Below are positions 1 through 7,875 of a DNA stretch of 23,614 bases, one piece after another. Position 1 is the stretch's first letter. Each line of letters opens with the position of its first letter. The stretch covers positions 1 to 23,614 of the forward strand of contig CAYPMK010000022.1 of assembly GCA_964411885.1 (NCBI GenBank), read 5' to 3'. The position numbers and the translations under genes were made by a program. The stretch is from JAKLHL01 sp964411885 (GTDB lineage: Bacteria > Bdellovibrionota > JAFGOL01). The notes below the pieces were generated by a model. That model made no database searches, was not told the DNA's origin, and saw only the letters and a list, made by a program, of their open reading frames with translations.

Positions 1-236
1 TTCATGTACCTTGCTGTATCTATTAGAACACCATGGCCAAGACTTTGTCCTGCGGTAGAAGTACCACAGCCCCTAGGATGTATCGTTATTTTGTTGTTCT
101 TTGCTTCTATAAGTATTTTTTGTAATTCTTCTTTGTTTTTTGGATAGTATATTTTTTTTGGTATACACTCGAACATAGAGATGTCGGTAGAGTAGAGAGC
201 TCTTTGTACTTTGGAGATTGATGAACGATTTTTCAA
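1..236 (-). CDS. FAD-linked oxidase (GlcD/D-lactate dehydrogenase-like), N-terminal fragment
   Basis: Only the first 78 residues are inside the window; the gene continues past base 1. The fragment reads as the start of an FAD-binding PCMH-type domain: a lead-in region, then PKNKEELQKIL, then the FAD pyrophosphate-binding signature PRGCGTSTAGQSLGHG followed by VLIDTARYM. In this family (glycolate oxidase GlcD, D-lactate dehydrogenase, and large fusions with an Fe-S domain) that motif is usually RGGGTS or RGAGTS; here the third residue is Cys. No in-frame ATG precedes the motif. The chosen start is TTG at 236-234, just after an in-frame TAG and 9 bases behind GGAG, 5 bases after the stop of the upstream membrane-protein gene, so it is the last visible gene of the minus-strand operon. 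Substrate and full domain layout cannot be judged from the fragment. Confidence 0.8.
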   Translation of the reverse strand, partial: MKNRSSISKVQRALYSTDISMFECIPKKIYYPKNKEELQKILIEAKNNKITIHPRGCGTSTAGQSLGHGVLIDTARYM

Positions 237-241
237 TTTGA

Positions 242-730
242 TCAGCTCCTATAGAACGACCAAAAAAGTATTGCACCAAGAAACAATAATGCTTCAAAAA
301 CAATATAAGAGAATAAGCTTGATCTGATACCTTGTTGTCTTAATTCAATAAGGTAGTTTGATACTTTTGATATAGTCTCTAGTGTATTGTAACCCTGATG
401 TCTTACCACCAAATATAAAAGGCAAGCCGTGCTTATGAAGATATATAGAGTAGACTTTAATGGAGTTGTGTTAAAGGTCTTTATTATCGCTGTTATTGGT
501 ATTCCTACACCAGCTATGGGTAGACCTATTAAAAGTAATATTATCATGTTTATAAAAGCTTTTTCTTTTTGATGTTTACGGTATGAAAAGGAAAGGATCA
601 TTAGAACAAAAAAATATGACCACCAAAGAACAATGGGTATTCTAAATGAGTGTACTAAAGAAGTGCTCAGCACTGTTATGTTCATGAAAATTATTAGTAT
701 GATGAAAGACCTTATAGTGTAGGATCTCAT
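242..730 (-). CDS. Small integral membrane protein, unknown function
   Basis: A 162-residue hydrophobic protein with about five candidate membrane segments, near residues 5-25, 33-50, 61-85, 90-108 and 143-160. The loops are short and basic, for example SYRKHQKEK near residue 50. No catalytic motif or recognised domain is seen. The start ATG overlaps the stop of the pseudouridine synthase gene in an ATGA junction, so translation is probably coupled to it, and the next gene begins 5 bases after its stop. Its position between rluB and a FAD oxidase gives no clear functional hint. Basis: reading frame, hydrophobicity and operon position. Confidence 0.75.
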   Translation of the reverse strand: MRSYTIRSFIILIIFMNITVLSTSLVHSFRIPIVLWWSYFFVLMILSFSYRKHQKEKAFINMIILLLIGLPIAGVGIPITAIIKTFNTTPLKSTLYIFISTACLLYLVVRHQGYNTLETISKVSNYLIELRQQGIRSSLFSYIVFEALLFLGAILFWSFYRS

Positions 731-1506
731 CTTTTGATCTGCAACAGATCACTTATAGCTTTTATTTCATCTCTGGTAAGCTCACGGAACCTTCCTTTTG
801 GTGGAATTCCACTAGATATTGGACCATAAGCTATACGTTTTAATCTGGCTACTTCTGAATCCATTGCCTCCACTATTTTTCTTACTTCACGGTTTCTTCC
901 TTCTCCTATTTCTATCTCGAACCATGAAGCGTTACTGGTGTGTCTTACATTTCTTATTTTTATGTCCTTTACAAGAGCTCCTTGAACGTAGACACCACTT
1001 CTTTGAACCTTATCAAGTCTTTCTTGTGGAATGCCGCCTTTGGTTCTAACAAGGTATGTTCTTTTTATCCCAAACTTTGGATGTGTTAATCTGTGTAGTG
1101 CTTCTCCATCGTTGGTGAACAAAAGTATTCCTTCTGTGTTATAGTCAAGTCTTCCAACAGGTAGTAACCTTTTAATGTTCCTTGGTAGAAGGTCCATTAC
1201 TATTGGTCTTCCTTGAGGGTCGCTCAGCGATGTAATGTAACCAGCGGGTTTGTTCAATACAAAGTATCTATACCTTTCTACTTTAGAGAGTATCAACTGT
1301 TTCCCATTTACTTTTATACTATCGTTGTATGGGTCTGCTTTAGAGCCTAACTCTTTTATGATCTTACCATTAACGCTGACCTTGCCATCAAGGATTAGCT
1401 CTTCTGCCTTTCTTCTGGAACAAAATCCTGTTGATGCTATTATTTTTTGTAGTCTTTCAGTCCCTGTTGATTGGCTCTTCGTAATTTTTTTGTCTTTGTG
1501 TTGCAT
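727..1506 (-). CDS. rluB: Ribosomal large subunit pseudouridine synthase, RluB/RsuA family
   Basis: Converts a specific uridine of ribosomal RNA to pseudouridine. The N-terminal part is an S4 RNA-binding domain (ERLQKIIASTGFCSRRKAEELI to VNGKII). The catalytic domain carries the family signature GRLDYNTEGILLFTNDGEAL, whose Asp (residue 111 from the chosen start) is the catalytic nucleophile. LNKPAGYITS and EGRNREVRKIVEAM are further RluB/RsuA/RluE-family blocks. Downstream of scpA-scpB is a common place for rluB, which favours RluB over RsuA, but the target base cannot be read from sequence. The start is uncertain: ATG at 1506 is used here, overlapping scpB by 50 bases; an in-frame TTG at 1527 would add seven residues. 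Neither has a strong ribosome-binding site, so coupling to scpB translation is likely. Confidence 0.93.
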   Translation of the reverse strand: MQHKDKKITKSQSTGTERLQKIIASTGFCSRRKAEELILDGKVSVNGKIIKELGSKADPYNDSIKVNGKQLILSKVERYRYFVLNKPAGYITSLSDPQGRPIVMDLLPRNIKRLLPVGRLDYNTEGILLFTNDGEALHRLTHPKFGIKRTYLVRTKGGIPQERLDKVQRSGVYVQGALVKDIKIRNVRHTSNASWFEIEIGEGRNREVRKIVEAMDSEVARLKRIAYGPISSGIPPKGRFRELTRDEIKAISDLLQIKR

Positions 1507-2254
1507 ATTTTCTACAGGCGTCCTCAAAGATTATATCTACCTTTTCTTGTACAAGGTCTATATCAACCCTTAATTCTCTGCCTAGCTCCTTCATTTCTTG
1601 TATAGTTGTTTCTGCATCCAGCTCTGGATCATCAACTATCTCTATATTACTCTTTTCATCGACTATCATTCGTAGAGACTCATTAAGCTCTATTCCATAA
1701 TCGCCGCTATCCCCAAATGATCTTGATACCATTTCCTCTATTTCGTTTATAGACGGTAATTCTCTTATTTCATTAAGACCAAAAACTTCCAAAAATTCTG
1801 GTGTAGTTGAATAGAGCAGGGGCTTTCCGGGAAGATCAGACCTTCCACAGATCCTTACAAGGTTCTTGTCCATTAAGGTCTTAAAGATGTGTGTGGAATC
1901 TACTCCTCTAATCTTATCTGTTTCTGCCTTAGTGATTGGCTGCTTATAAGCTATTATTGCAAGTACTTCTAATGCAGTAGGGGAGATCCTTATTGGACGA
2001 ATGCTTTCAAGTTTCTTTACCCAAGAGTTGTTCTCATCTTTGGTCCTGAACTGCCAGCCACCAGCGACTTGTTCTAGTTTAAAGCCACGGCTTTCTGTAG
2101 AGGATAATTCTTGGCTAAGTTCTTCCAGCACAGAACTTATTTCTTCTTTAGTATAAGCATCATCAAAGATCACCGTCAGTCTTTCTGTTGACAGAGGTTT
2201 TTCTGACGCAAAAAGTATTGATTCAAGTATTCCTTTTACTTTTTCTTTTTCCAT
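1457..2254 (-). CDS. scpB: Segregation and condensation protein B
   Basis: Winged-helix partner of the SMC-ScpA condensin complex, which compacts and segregates the chromosome. Recognisable blocks are the N-terminal ILESILFASEKPLS, the middle RPIRISPTALEVLAIIAYKQPIT, then IRGVDSTHIFKTLMDKNLV, RSDLPGKPLLYSTTPEFLEVFGL and LPSINEIEE. These are typical of ScpB. The length (265 residues) is somewhat above the common 180-220 because of an acidic C-terminal extension after about residue 185 that is not part of the core fold. It follows scpA after 10 bases, and its 3' end overlaps the pseudouridine synthase gene. No strong ribosome-binding site lies before the ATG; the nearest GAGG is about 13 bases away, inside the end of scpA. 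Confidence 0.95.
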   Translation of the reverse strand: MEKEKVKGILESILFASEKPLSTERLTVIFDDAYTKEEISSVLEELSQELSSTESRGFKLEQVAGGWQFRTKDENNSWVKKLESIRPIRISPTALEVLAIIAYKQPITKAETDKIRGVDSTHIFKTLMDKNLVRICGRSDLPGKPLLYSTTPEFLEVFGLNEIRELPSINEIEEMVSRSFGDSGDYGIELNESLRMIVDEKSNIEIVDDPELDAETTIQEMKELGRELRVDIDLVQEKVDIIFEDACRKYATQRQKNYEEPINRD

Positions 2255-2264
2255 GGCTTAAATC

Positions 2265-3062
2265 TTACCTCGTTTCGTTAAATAATGCATCTTTGCTTAT
2301 AAGGTCTCTATCTATAAATGACAAGGGTTTTACAGTGGTTAAGAGCACGTCCCCAATTGAATTTATTTGGACCACTTTCAAAAAACCCAATTTTGCAAGT
2401 TCAAGGATGCATAAAAAAGTTACTACTATTTCATTTCTTGTTACAGGTTTCTCAAGTATTTCGTCTAAACTAAGATTAAGAAACCCTTCTGGATAAAGTT
2501 CTGTTAGCTGTACTAGTTTTTCTTGTAAACTTTTTTCTGGGGTTTCTACGTCGTGGGTACTAAACTGGCTTTTATATCTATTTACGATATTCTGATATGC
2601 CATTATGAGTTGAAAAACTTCCATGTTCTTTATTGGTCTATCATCCTGTTGTATCTCATATTTTGGATGTTTAAAAACATCTCTTCCAAGCAGTGGTCTT
2701 TCTCCAAGTTTTTTGCCAGCTTCTTGATATTTTTGGTACTCAAGCAAGAGTCTAACAAGTTCTTCTCTTGGATCTTCTACAGCATCGTTAGAGTCTATAT
2801 CGTCTTCTCCCTTATAAACGGGGAGTAACATTCTTGATTTTATGTATATTAGGGTTGCGGCCATCACAAGAAACTCTCCTGCAACATCAAGGTTCATTTC
2901 TCTCATGGCCTCTATCGCTTGAATGTATTCCTCTGTTATTTTTGCTATAGGGATATCATAAATATTGACCTCGTTCTTTTTTATGAGGTGGAGCAAAAGG
3001 TCCAAAGGGCCTTCGAAGGCCTGAAGTTTAACTATGTAATCTTCTTTAGTTAGATCAAACAC
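2265..3062 (-). CDS. scpA: Segregation and condensation protein A
   Basis: Kleisin subunit that bridges the SMC heads and binds ScpB in bacterial condensin. The N-terminal signature is clear: LQAFEGPLDLLLHLIKKNEVNIYDIPIAKITEEYI, and the following AGEFLVMAATLIYIKSRMLLP is also characteristic. The C-terminal winged helix is represented by RNEIVVTFLCILELAKLGFLKVVQ. The length of 265 residues is normal. The start codon is GTG at 3062, overlapping by one base the TAG of the upstream protease gene (TAGTG), with GGGG 8 bases before it; this indicates translational coupling. scpB follows 10 bases downstream. Confidence 0.96.
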   Translation of the reverse strand: MFDLTKEDYIVKLQAFEGPLDLLLHLIKKNEVNIYDIPIAKITEEYIQAIEAMREMNLDVAGEFLVMAATLIYIKSRMLLPVYKGEDDIDSNDAVEDPREELVRLLLEYQKYQEAGKKLGERPLLGRDVFKHPKYEIQQDDRPIKNMEVFQLIMAYQNIVNRYKSQFSTHDVETPEKSLQEKLVQLTELYPEGFLNLSLDEILEKPVTRNEIVVTFLCILELAKLGFLKVVQINSIGDVLLTTVKPLSFIDRDLISKDALFNETR

Positions 3063-3736
3063 TACAATAACCCCGCCAATAAATGATAAGAGACAAACAT
3101 CGACTCCCTATAAAAGAAGAAAGCTGGAGCTCCGACTATATACTGCAAAATACCAAGATACCAAAGCACAATTATAAATATAAAACTGTAAGGTGTCATC
3201 ATTTCGTAATAGGCAGCTTGTTTATAAGATAACAGTAAACGAACAACCCTTGATCCATCCAAAGGTGGTACAGGTAACAAATTAAAGAAGGCTAAAAAGA
3301 AGTTTATAATAACCCCAGCTTCTAACATCATGGATACGGGACCAAAAAGACTGTGTTCTACAGGACCAAAAAGTTTTAGTGCAACGAATATTAATGCAAA
3401 TATACTACCTAATATTATATTGGAAAATGGTCCTGCAAATGCAACAAGGGCCATCCCTTTTTCTGGGTCTTTAAAATTTCTTGGATCAACTGGTACTGGT
3501 TTTGCAGAGCCAAAATATATGCCACCAACTATCAAGGTTATGGCGGGTATGATGATGGTCCAAACTATGTCTATGTGTGCCCATGGATTAAGTGTAAGCC
3601 TTCCACTGTACTTTGCTGTTTTGTCACCTAGTTTATTAGCTGTCCAGGCATGAGCATACTCATGAAAACACAAGCTGAATAGGAAAGGTAATGCGTACAA
3701 TGCTATTCTTTGTATTGTATCCTGCAAGTTGTTCAT
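3062..3736 (-). CDS. Site-2 protease family (M50) integral membrane metalloprotease
   Basis: A 224-residue multi-spanning protein. The zinc-binding motif HEYAH lies at residues 25-29 within the first hydrophobic block, and the third ligand is Asp160 in NLLPVPPLDGSR. Together these define the small intramembrane M50B protease group. The FGSAKPVPVDPRNF and GMALVAFAGPFSNIILG blocks are also typical. Such proteins cut substrates within or next to the membrane; the substrate here is unknown. The start ATG overlaps the stop of the upstream gene in an ATGA junction and has GGAGG close by. An M50 gene just before scpA-scpB-rluB is a recurrent arrangement in deltaproteobacteria and relatives, though often with trpS in between, which is absent here. 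Confidence 0.92.
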   Translation of the reverse strand: MNNLQDTIQRIALYALPFLFSLCFHEYAHAWTANKLGDKTAKYSGRLTLNPWAHIDIVWTIIIPAITLIVGGIYFGSAKPVPVDPRNFKDPEKGMALVAFAGPFSNIILGSIFALIFVALKLFGPVEHSLFGPVSMMLEAGVIINFFLAFFNLLPVPPLDGSRVVRLLLSYKQAAYYEMMTPYSFIFIIVLWYLGILQYIVGAPAFFFYRESMFVSYHLLAGLL

Positions 3737-4434
3737 TCCTCCACTATTTTATATTCTTTTAGTAATTCAAGAGCTAGTGTTTTGTTCTTTCCACGTCTTA
3801 TTTTTGAAAGCTCGAACTTTTTTTGCTGTGTAGTTAAGCAATTAAGGAATTTTAATTTTACAGCTTCTTTTAAAAGGTCTTTCGTAATTGGTTCTATAGA
3901 AAGTTCATAACGTGCTGTGTAATAAATGGCTTTATATATGAAAGAGGGATCTATTTTAAAAAGCTCCCTGTTTAACATTCTTAGCACTCTTGAGTTTATG
4001 TCTTCTATTGCACCTGTATTATCTAGCACTTCTCCGAAGTCCGCGGAATTTATAGATATTGCCAAGGCATCAAGGGAAAAACCCCTGCAGTACATTTCGC
4101 TTTCTATGTTGCCAGCTCCACCGTGATGGTCTTTTCTTGCCCTTGCTACACGAATAAAGTCACCGTCGTTATATGGTGAAGGTACAAAAACGTATCTGCC
4201 TTCATGCTTTAGGTCTTTGCTTTTAACTAGTGAATAGTTGTGTAGAAAGTGATCTACGACGTTGTTTATATCACCCGTAACAGACACCTCTATGTCTGAA
4301 CAGTCCTCTCTATTTATTATAGAGCGTGGGTATGCCCCTATTATATAGGCCTTGGCATTAACGGCGTCTGCTGAACCGCCGATACCCCTAAAAATACTTA
4401 TCAGCTCCCCCGGAAGCGTTGAAAACAAATGCAT
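3733..4434 (-). CDS. tRNA nucleotidyltransferase-like protein, head domain only, altered motifs
   Basis: A 233-residue protein matching the head (nucleotidyltransferase) region of class II CCA-adding enzymes and poly(A) polymerases. Blocks in the family order are IIGAYPRS (31-38, where the family has VGGxVRD), DIEVSV (47-52, where the family has the metal-binding DxD), CRGFSLDALAI (116-126, family RRDFTINAxA), GEVLDNTGAIEDINSRVLRML (134-154), and DPSFIYKAIYYTARY (162-176, family DPxRxxRAxRFAAR). The GG and the VRD Asp are lost, the second catalytic Asp is Glu, and the body/tail regions of the usual 400-residue enzyme are missing. It may therefore be inactive or act on another substrate. It heads the minus-strand operon; no good ribosome-binding site precedes the ATG, and an inverted repeat lies 5 bases upstream. 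Confidence 0.75.
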   Translation of the reverse strand: MHLFSTLPGELISIFRGIGGSADAVNAKAYIIGAYPRSIINREDCSDIEVSVTGDINNVVDHFLHNYSLVKSKDLKHEGRYVFVPSPYNDGDFIRVARARKDHHGGAGNIESEMYCRGFSLDALAISINSADFGEVLDNTGAIEDINSRVLRMLNRELFKIDPSFIYKAIYYTARYELSIEPITKDLLKEAVKLKFLNCLTTQQKKFELSKIRRGKNKTLALELLKEYKIVEE

Positions 4435-4438
4435 GCCG

Positions 4439-4455
4439 AGTGATTTATCATCACT
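4439..4455. repeat. Inverted repeat AGTGAT-N5-ATCACT
   Basis: Perfect 6-base arms (4439-4444 and 4450-4455) around TTATC, five bases upstream of the start of the minus-strand operon. It could be an operator or could fold in the mRNA leader. TGATTTAT, which starts inside this repeat (4441-4448), occurs again at 4471-4478, exactly 30 bases away, as expected for paired sites on one DNA face. The function is inferred only from position. Confidence 0.4.
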
Positions 4456-4569
4456 TGGGATTTGTGTAAATGATTTATAGCTATGCTTGACTTATTAATA
4501 TAGACATGGTCTTTTTGTTCTGGTTTTTGACACTGCAATAAAAATAAAAAAATATGGAGGGGTATTGTC

Positions 4570-5574
4570 ATGGCAGTTAAATTAGCTATAAATGGATTTG
4601 GTAGGATAGGCAGGATAACAGCACGTTTCTTGATGGATAACAGTAACGTTGAGCTTGTAGCAATAAATGATCTTACAGATACAAAAACTTTAGCGCATCT
4701 TTTTAAATACGACTCTGTTCACGGAAGATATAATAAAAAGATAGAACATGGTGATGATTATATAAGTGTTGATGGTAAGAAAATAAAAGTAATTAGCGAG
4801 AAAGATCCTTCAAAACTACCTTGGAAAGCTCTTGGTGTAGACGTAGTTCTTGAGTGTACAGGTAAACTAAAGGATAAAGAAACTGTTTCTAATCACATAA
4901 AGAGTGGTGCTAAAAAGGTTATTTATTCTGCTCCACTTAAAGACGCTGATATTACTGTGGTAATAGGAGTTAACCACGAGTCCTATGATCCTTCAAAACA
5001 TAACATAATATCTAATGCTAGCTGTACAACTAACTGTTTAGCGCCAGTTGCCAAGGTCTTGCATGATAACTTCAAAATAAAGAATGGTTTTATGACCACC
5101 ATACATTCATACACCAACGACCAAAAAGTGTTGGACCTTCCACACTCAGACCTAAGAAGAGCAAGAGCTGCAGCAGTGTCTATGATACCTACAACAACGG
5201 GTGCTGCAAAGGCGGTAGGCTTGGTGTTGCCAGAGCTTAAAGGTAAACTTGATGGTTATGCAATGAGAGTGCCAACCCCTAACGTTTCTGTTGTGGACCT
5301 TACAGTTAATGTAGAAAAAGCAACAACTAAAGAAGAAATTAACGCCGCTGTTAAGAAGGCTGCAGAGACAAGTCTTAAGGGTGTTCTTGAATATACAGAG
5401 GAACCATTGGTATCTGTGGACTTTAATGGTTCACAGTTTTCGTCCACCTTTGATGCACAGATGACCAATGTAATAGAAGGGACAAACATAAAAGTTCTTG
5501 CTTGGTATGATAACGAGGCTGGTTATTCAAAAAGATTAGCAGAGCTTGCTGAATTCATAGGTAAAAGACTTTAA
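4570..5574 (+). CDS. gap: Glyceraldehyde-3-phosphate dehydrogenase, type I
   Basis: Oxidises and phosphorylates glyceraldehyde-3-phosphate to 1,3-bisphosphoglycerate with NAD in glycolysis, cytosolic. Length 334 is standard. The Rossmann motif GFGRIGR is at residues 9-15, and the acidic residue after the second strand (AIND, Asp34) indicates NAD preference. The catalytic Cys152 is in SNASCTTNCLAPV. The motifs TTIHSYTNDQ, RRARAAAVSMIPTTTGAAKAVG and WYDNEAGYSKRLAEL are canonical. The start has a strong ribosome-binding site, GGAGGGG, 7 bases upstream. It is the first gene of a plus-strand run gap-pgk-tpiA-secG, with pgk 14 bases downstream. In the 135-base divergent spacer a TTGACA lies at 4527-4532 but no convincing -10 follows, so the promoter is unresolved. 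Confidence 0.98.
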   Translation: MAVKLAINGFGRIGRITARFLMDNSNVELVAINDLTDTKTLAHLFKYDSVHGRYNKKIEHGDDYISVDGKKIKVISEKDPSKLPWKALGVDVVLECTGKLKDKETVSNHIKSGAKKVIYSAPLKDADITVVIGVNHESYDPSKHNIISNASCTTNCLAPVAKVLHDNFKIKNGFMTTIHSYTNDQKVLDLPHSDLRRARAAAVSMIPTTTGAAKAVGLVLPELKGKLDGYAMRVPTPNVSVVDLTVNVEKATTKEEINAAVKKAAETSLKGVLEYTEEPLVSVDFNGSQFSSTFDAQMTNVIEGTNIKVLAWYDNEAGYSKRLAELAEFIGKRL

Positions 5575-5588
5575 AGAGGAGTTTTTGA

Positions 5589-6776
5589 ATGTCTAAAATA
5601 AGAAGTATCAAGGATATAAATATAAAGAACAAAAAGGTCCTTATCCGTGTTGATTTTAACTGTCCAATGAAGGACGGTGCGGTTAGTGACGATAATAGGA
5701 TACGTGCAGAACTTCCTACTATAGAGTATGCAATCTCACAAGAAGCCAAGGTAATATTAATGAGTCATCTTGGTCGTCCTGATGGTAAAAAAGATCCAAA
5801 ATACAGCTTGCAAGCTGTTGGAGAAAAACTTGCAGAGCTTTTAAACAAAGATGTTATTTTTGCACACGATTGTATTGGAGAGGGTGTGTGGGCGGTTATT
5901 GAGAATATGAGACCGGGCTCTGTTGCTTTATTAGAGAACTTAAGGTTCTATAAAGAAGAAGAAGGGAACGATAAAAACTTTGCGCTAGAACTTTCTAAAC
6001 TTTGTGATGTTTATATAAATGATGCCTTTGGTACGGCACATCGTGCCCATGCTTCTACAGCTGGTATAGCAGAGTTCATAAAAGATAAAGGAATGGGTTT
6101 TTTGATGCAAAAAGAAGTTGAGAACCTTGACCTTGTTCTTAATAACCCTAAAAAACCTTTTGTAGCAATACTTGGTGGGGCAAAAGTCTCTGATAAAATA
6201 GCTGTTGTAGAGAATTTTTCTAAAACAGCTGACACAATGATCGTTGCTGGAGCTATGGCCTATACTTTCCTTAAGGCAAAAGGTGTTGAAGTTGGTGCTT
6301 CTATGGTCGAGAACGATAAAGTAGAACTTGCAAAAAAGATAATCTCAAGGTTCGAAACAAAGGGTTCTAAATTATTATTGCCAGTAGACCACATAGTCGC
6401 TGATGAACTTAAAGAGGGTGTAAAGTGGGATGTTACTAAAGATGCAAATATTCCTGCAGGAAAGAAAGGTTTGGATATAGGTCCAAAGACCATAGAACTT
6501 TTTAAATCTGAATTAAAAGACGCAGCAATGGTGGTTTGGAACGGGCCAATGGGTGTTTTTGAAACAAAACCTTTTGATAACGGTACTGTTGAAATAGCAA
6601 AAATTCTTGCAGAAAGTAATGCTCACACCGTCGTAGGTGGTGGAGATTCTGCCTCTGCAGTTAAAAAAGCAGGAGTTATGAATAAAATAACACATGTTTC
6701 GACCGGCGGTGGTGCTTCTATGGAATTCTTAGAAGGGATAAAGCTTCCAGGTATAGCGGCACTGGAGGAAAAATAG
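5589..6776 (+). CDS. pgk: Phosphoglycerate kinase
   Basis: Transfers phosphate from 1,3-bisphosphoglycerate to ADP, giving ATP and 3-phosphoglycerate. At 395 residues it is full length. N-domain substrate-binding motifs are RVDFNCPMKDG, SHLGRPDGKKDPKYSL and LLENLRFYKEEE; the INDAFGTAHRAHAST block follows. The C-domain nucleotide site has AILGGAKVSDKI, VVWNGPMGVFE, VVGGGDSASAV and STGGGASMEFLEG. The start has GAGGAG closely upstream. It sits 14 bases after gap, and its TAG stop directly abuts the ATG of tpiA with no spacer, so the three glycolytic genes are almost surely co-transcribed. Confidence 0.98.
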   Translation: MSKIRSIKDINIKNKKVLIRVDFNCPMKDGAVSDDNRIRAELPTIEYAISQEAKVILMSHLGRPDGKKDPKYSLQAVGEKLAELLNKDVIFAHDCIGEGVWAVIENMRPGSVALLENLRFYKEEEGNDKNFALELSKLCDVYINDAFGTAHRAHASTAGIAEFIKDKGMGFLMQKEVENLDLVLNNPKKPFVAILGGAKVSDKIAVVENFSKTADTMIVAGAMAYTFLKAKGVEVGASMVENDKVELAKKIISRFETKGSKLLLPVDHIVADELKEGVKWDVTKDANIPAGKKGLDIGPKTIELFKSELKDAAMVVWNGPMGVFETKPFDNGTVEIAKILAESNAHTVVGGGDSASAVKKAGVMNKITHVSTGGGASMEFLEGIKLPGIAALEEK

Positions 6777-7541
6777 ATGTCAAAAAGGACACCTTTGATA
6801 GTCGGTAACTGGAAAATGAATAAGAACAATTCTCAGACCAGTGATTATATAAAGAAGTTTCTTAACGGTATTGATACTAGCAAGAAAAGAGAGCTTGGTC
6901 TTGCCCCAGTATTTACATCTTTAAATACAGCCTCTGAACTTTTAAAAGGTTCTAATGTTAGTTTATGTGCACAAAATGTTCATTGGGATGAAAGTGGACA
7001 ATATACCGGAGAGGTATCTCCATCCATGCTAAAAGAACTTGATGTACATAGTGTGATAGTGGGTCATTCAGATAGGAGAAAATTCTTTGGAGAGACCAAT
7101 GAGTCTGTTAATAATAGACTTAAAGGGGCTCTTAAGGGAGGTCTTAAGGTTATTTTCTGTGTTGGTGAGACCAAAGAAGAAAGAGAAGCAGGCCGCACAG
7201 AGACTATAGTAAGGGCTCAGGTTCTTGCTGGACTTGATGGAATAGGGTTGGATGAACTTACTAATGTTGTAATAGCTTATGAACCTGTATGGGCAATAGG
7301 TACAGGTTTGAATGCAACTGTGGAACAAGCTGTAGAAGTTCATAGGTACATAAGAAAGATACTAGATGCTCTTTATGGAGAAGGGACTTCTTCTAAATTA
7401 AGGATACTTTATGGTGGCAGTGTAAAGCCAGATAATATAGATGGTTTTATGGCACAAGATGATATAGATGGAGCTCTTGTTGGAGGAGCTTCTTTGGAAG
7501 TGGAGAGTTTTTTACGTATAGTTAATTTTAAGGATGCATAG
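6777..7541 (+). CDS. tpiA: Triosephosphate isomerase, with GHSDRR in place of GHSERR
   Basis: Interconverts dihydroxyacetone phosphate and glyceraldehyde-3-phosphate. Length 254 is normal. Active-site residues are Lys13 in GNWKMN, His97 in VIVGHSDRR and Glu169 in VIAYEPVWAIGTG; the phosphate-binding loops LYGGSVKPDN and LVGGASLE are intact. The near-invariant Glu that follows GHS in this enzyme is Asp99 here, a conservative but unusual change. The start follows the pgk stop with no gap, and GGAGG sits at the end of pgk. secG begins 8 bases downstream, as in many bacteria. Confidence 0.97.
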   Translation: MSKRTPLIVGNWKMNKNNSQTSDYIKKFLNGIDTSKKRELGLAPVFTSLNTASELLKGSNVSLCAQNVHWDESGQYTGEVSPSMLKELDVHSVIVGHSDRRKFFGETNESVNNRLKGALKGGLKVIFCVGETKEEREAGRTETIVRAQVLAGLDGIGLDELTNVVIAYEPVWAIGTGLNATVEQAVEVHRYIRKILDALYGEGTSSKLRILYGGSVKPDNIDGFMAQDDIDGALVGGASLEVESFLRIVNFKDA

Positions 7542-7549
7542 GAGGCATT

Positions 7550-7864
7550 ATGAGCACACTTATTATTGTTGTACACGTTATAACATGTATTTTCTTGATC
7601 CTTTTTGTTCTTCTACAGGCAGGTAAGGGAGCAGAGGTTGGAGCTACCTTTGGTGGCATTAGCCAAACTTTTTTTGGCACACAGGGTGGTAATATACTTT
7701 CTAAGATCACAACCATACTTGCATTTGTGTTTATGATAACAAGTATTGGACTTGTTGTTTTTCAACACAAACAGCTTACGACCACTGTAATGGGAACTAC
7801 TGCACAAGAGACTACAGTAGAACAATCAGCTCCAGTAACAACAGAACAGCCAGTAAAAAAGTAA
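7550..7864 (+). CDS. secG: Preprotein translocase subunit SecG
   Basis: Small accessory subunit of the SecYEG channel in the inner membrane. The 104-residue protein has two membrane segments (about 2-22 and 50-70) around the diagnostic loop LLQAGKGAEVGATFGGISQTFFGTQGG. The C-terminal 30 residues are a soluble tail rich in Thr, Gln and Pro. It follows tpiA by 8 bases with AGGAGG before the ATG, which is the usual tpiA-secG pairing, and is probably transcribed with the glycolytic genes. Confidence 0.96.
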   Translation: MSTLIIVVHVITCIFLILFVLLQAGKGAEVGATFGGISQTFFGTQGGNILSKITTILAFVFMITSIGLVVFQHKQLTTTVMGTTAQETTVEQSAPVTTEQPVKK

Positions 7865-7875
7865 GTAGGTAATTG

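Noticed and set aside
2553..2828. Open frame on the plus strand opposite scpA
   Set aside because: It lies entirely antisense to a well-identified gene, has no family resemblance, and its hydrophobic composition comes from the complement of Lys/Glu-rich codons.
3330..3653. Open frame on the plus strand opposite the M50 protease
   Set aside because: Shadow of the real gene, whose zinc motif and operon junctions are convincing; no independent ribosome-binding site or motif.
4527..4555. TTGACA at 4527 as the gap promoter
   Set aside because: The -35 is perfect, but the expected -10 (AAATAT) is poor and initiation would fall on or after the ribosome-binding site; left unresolved.
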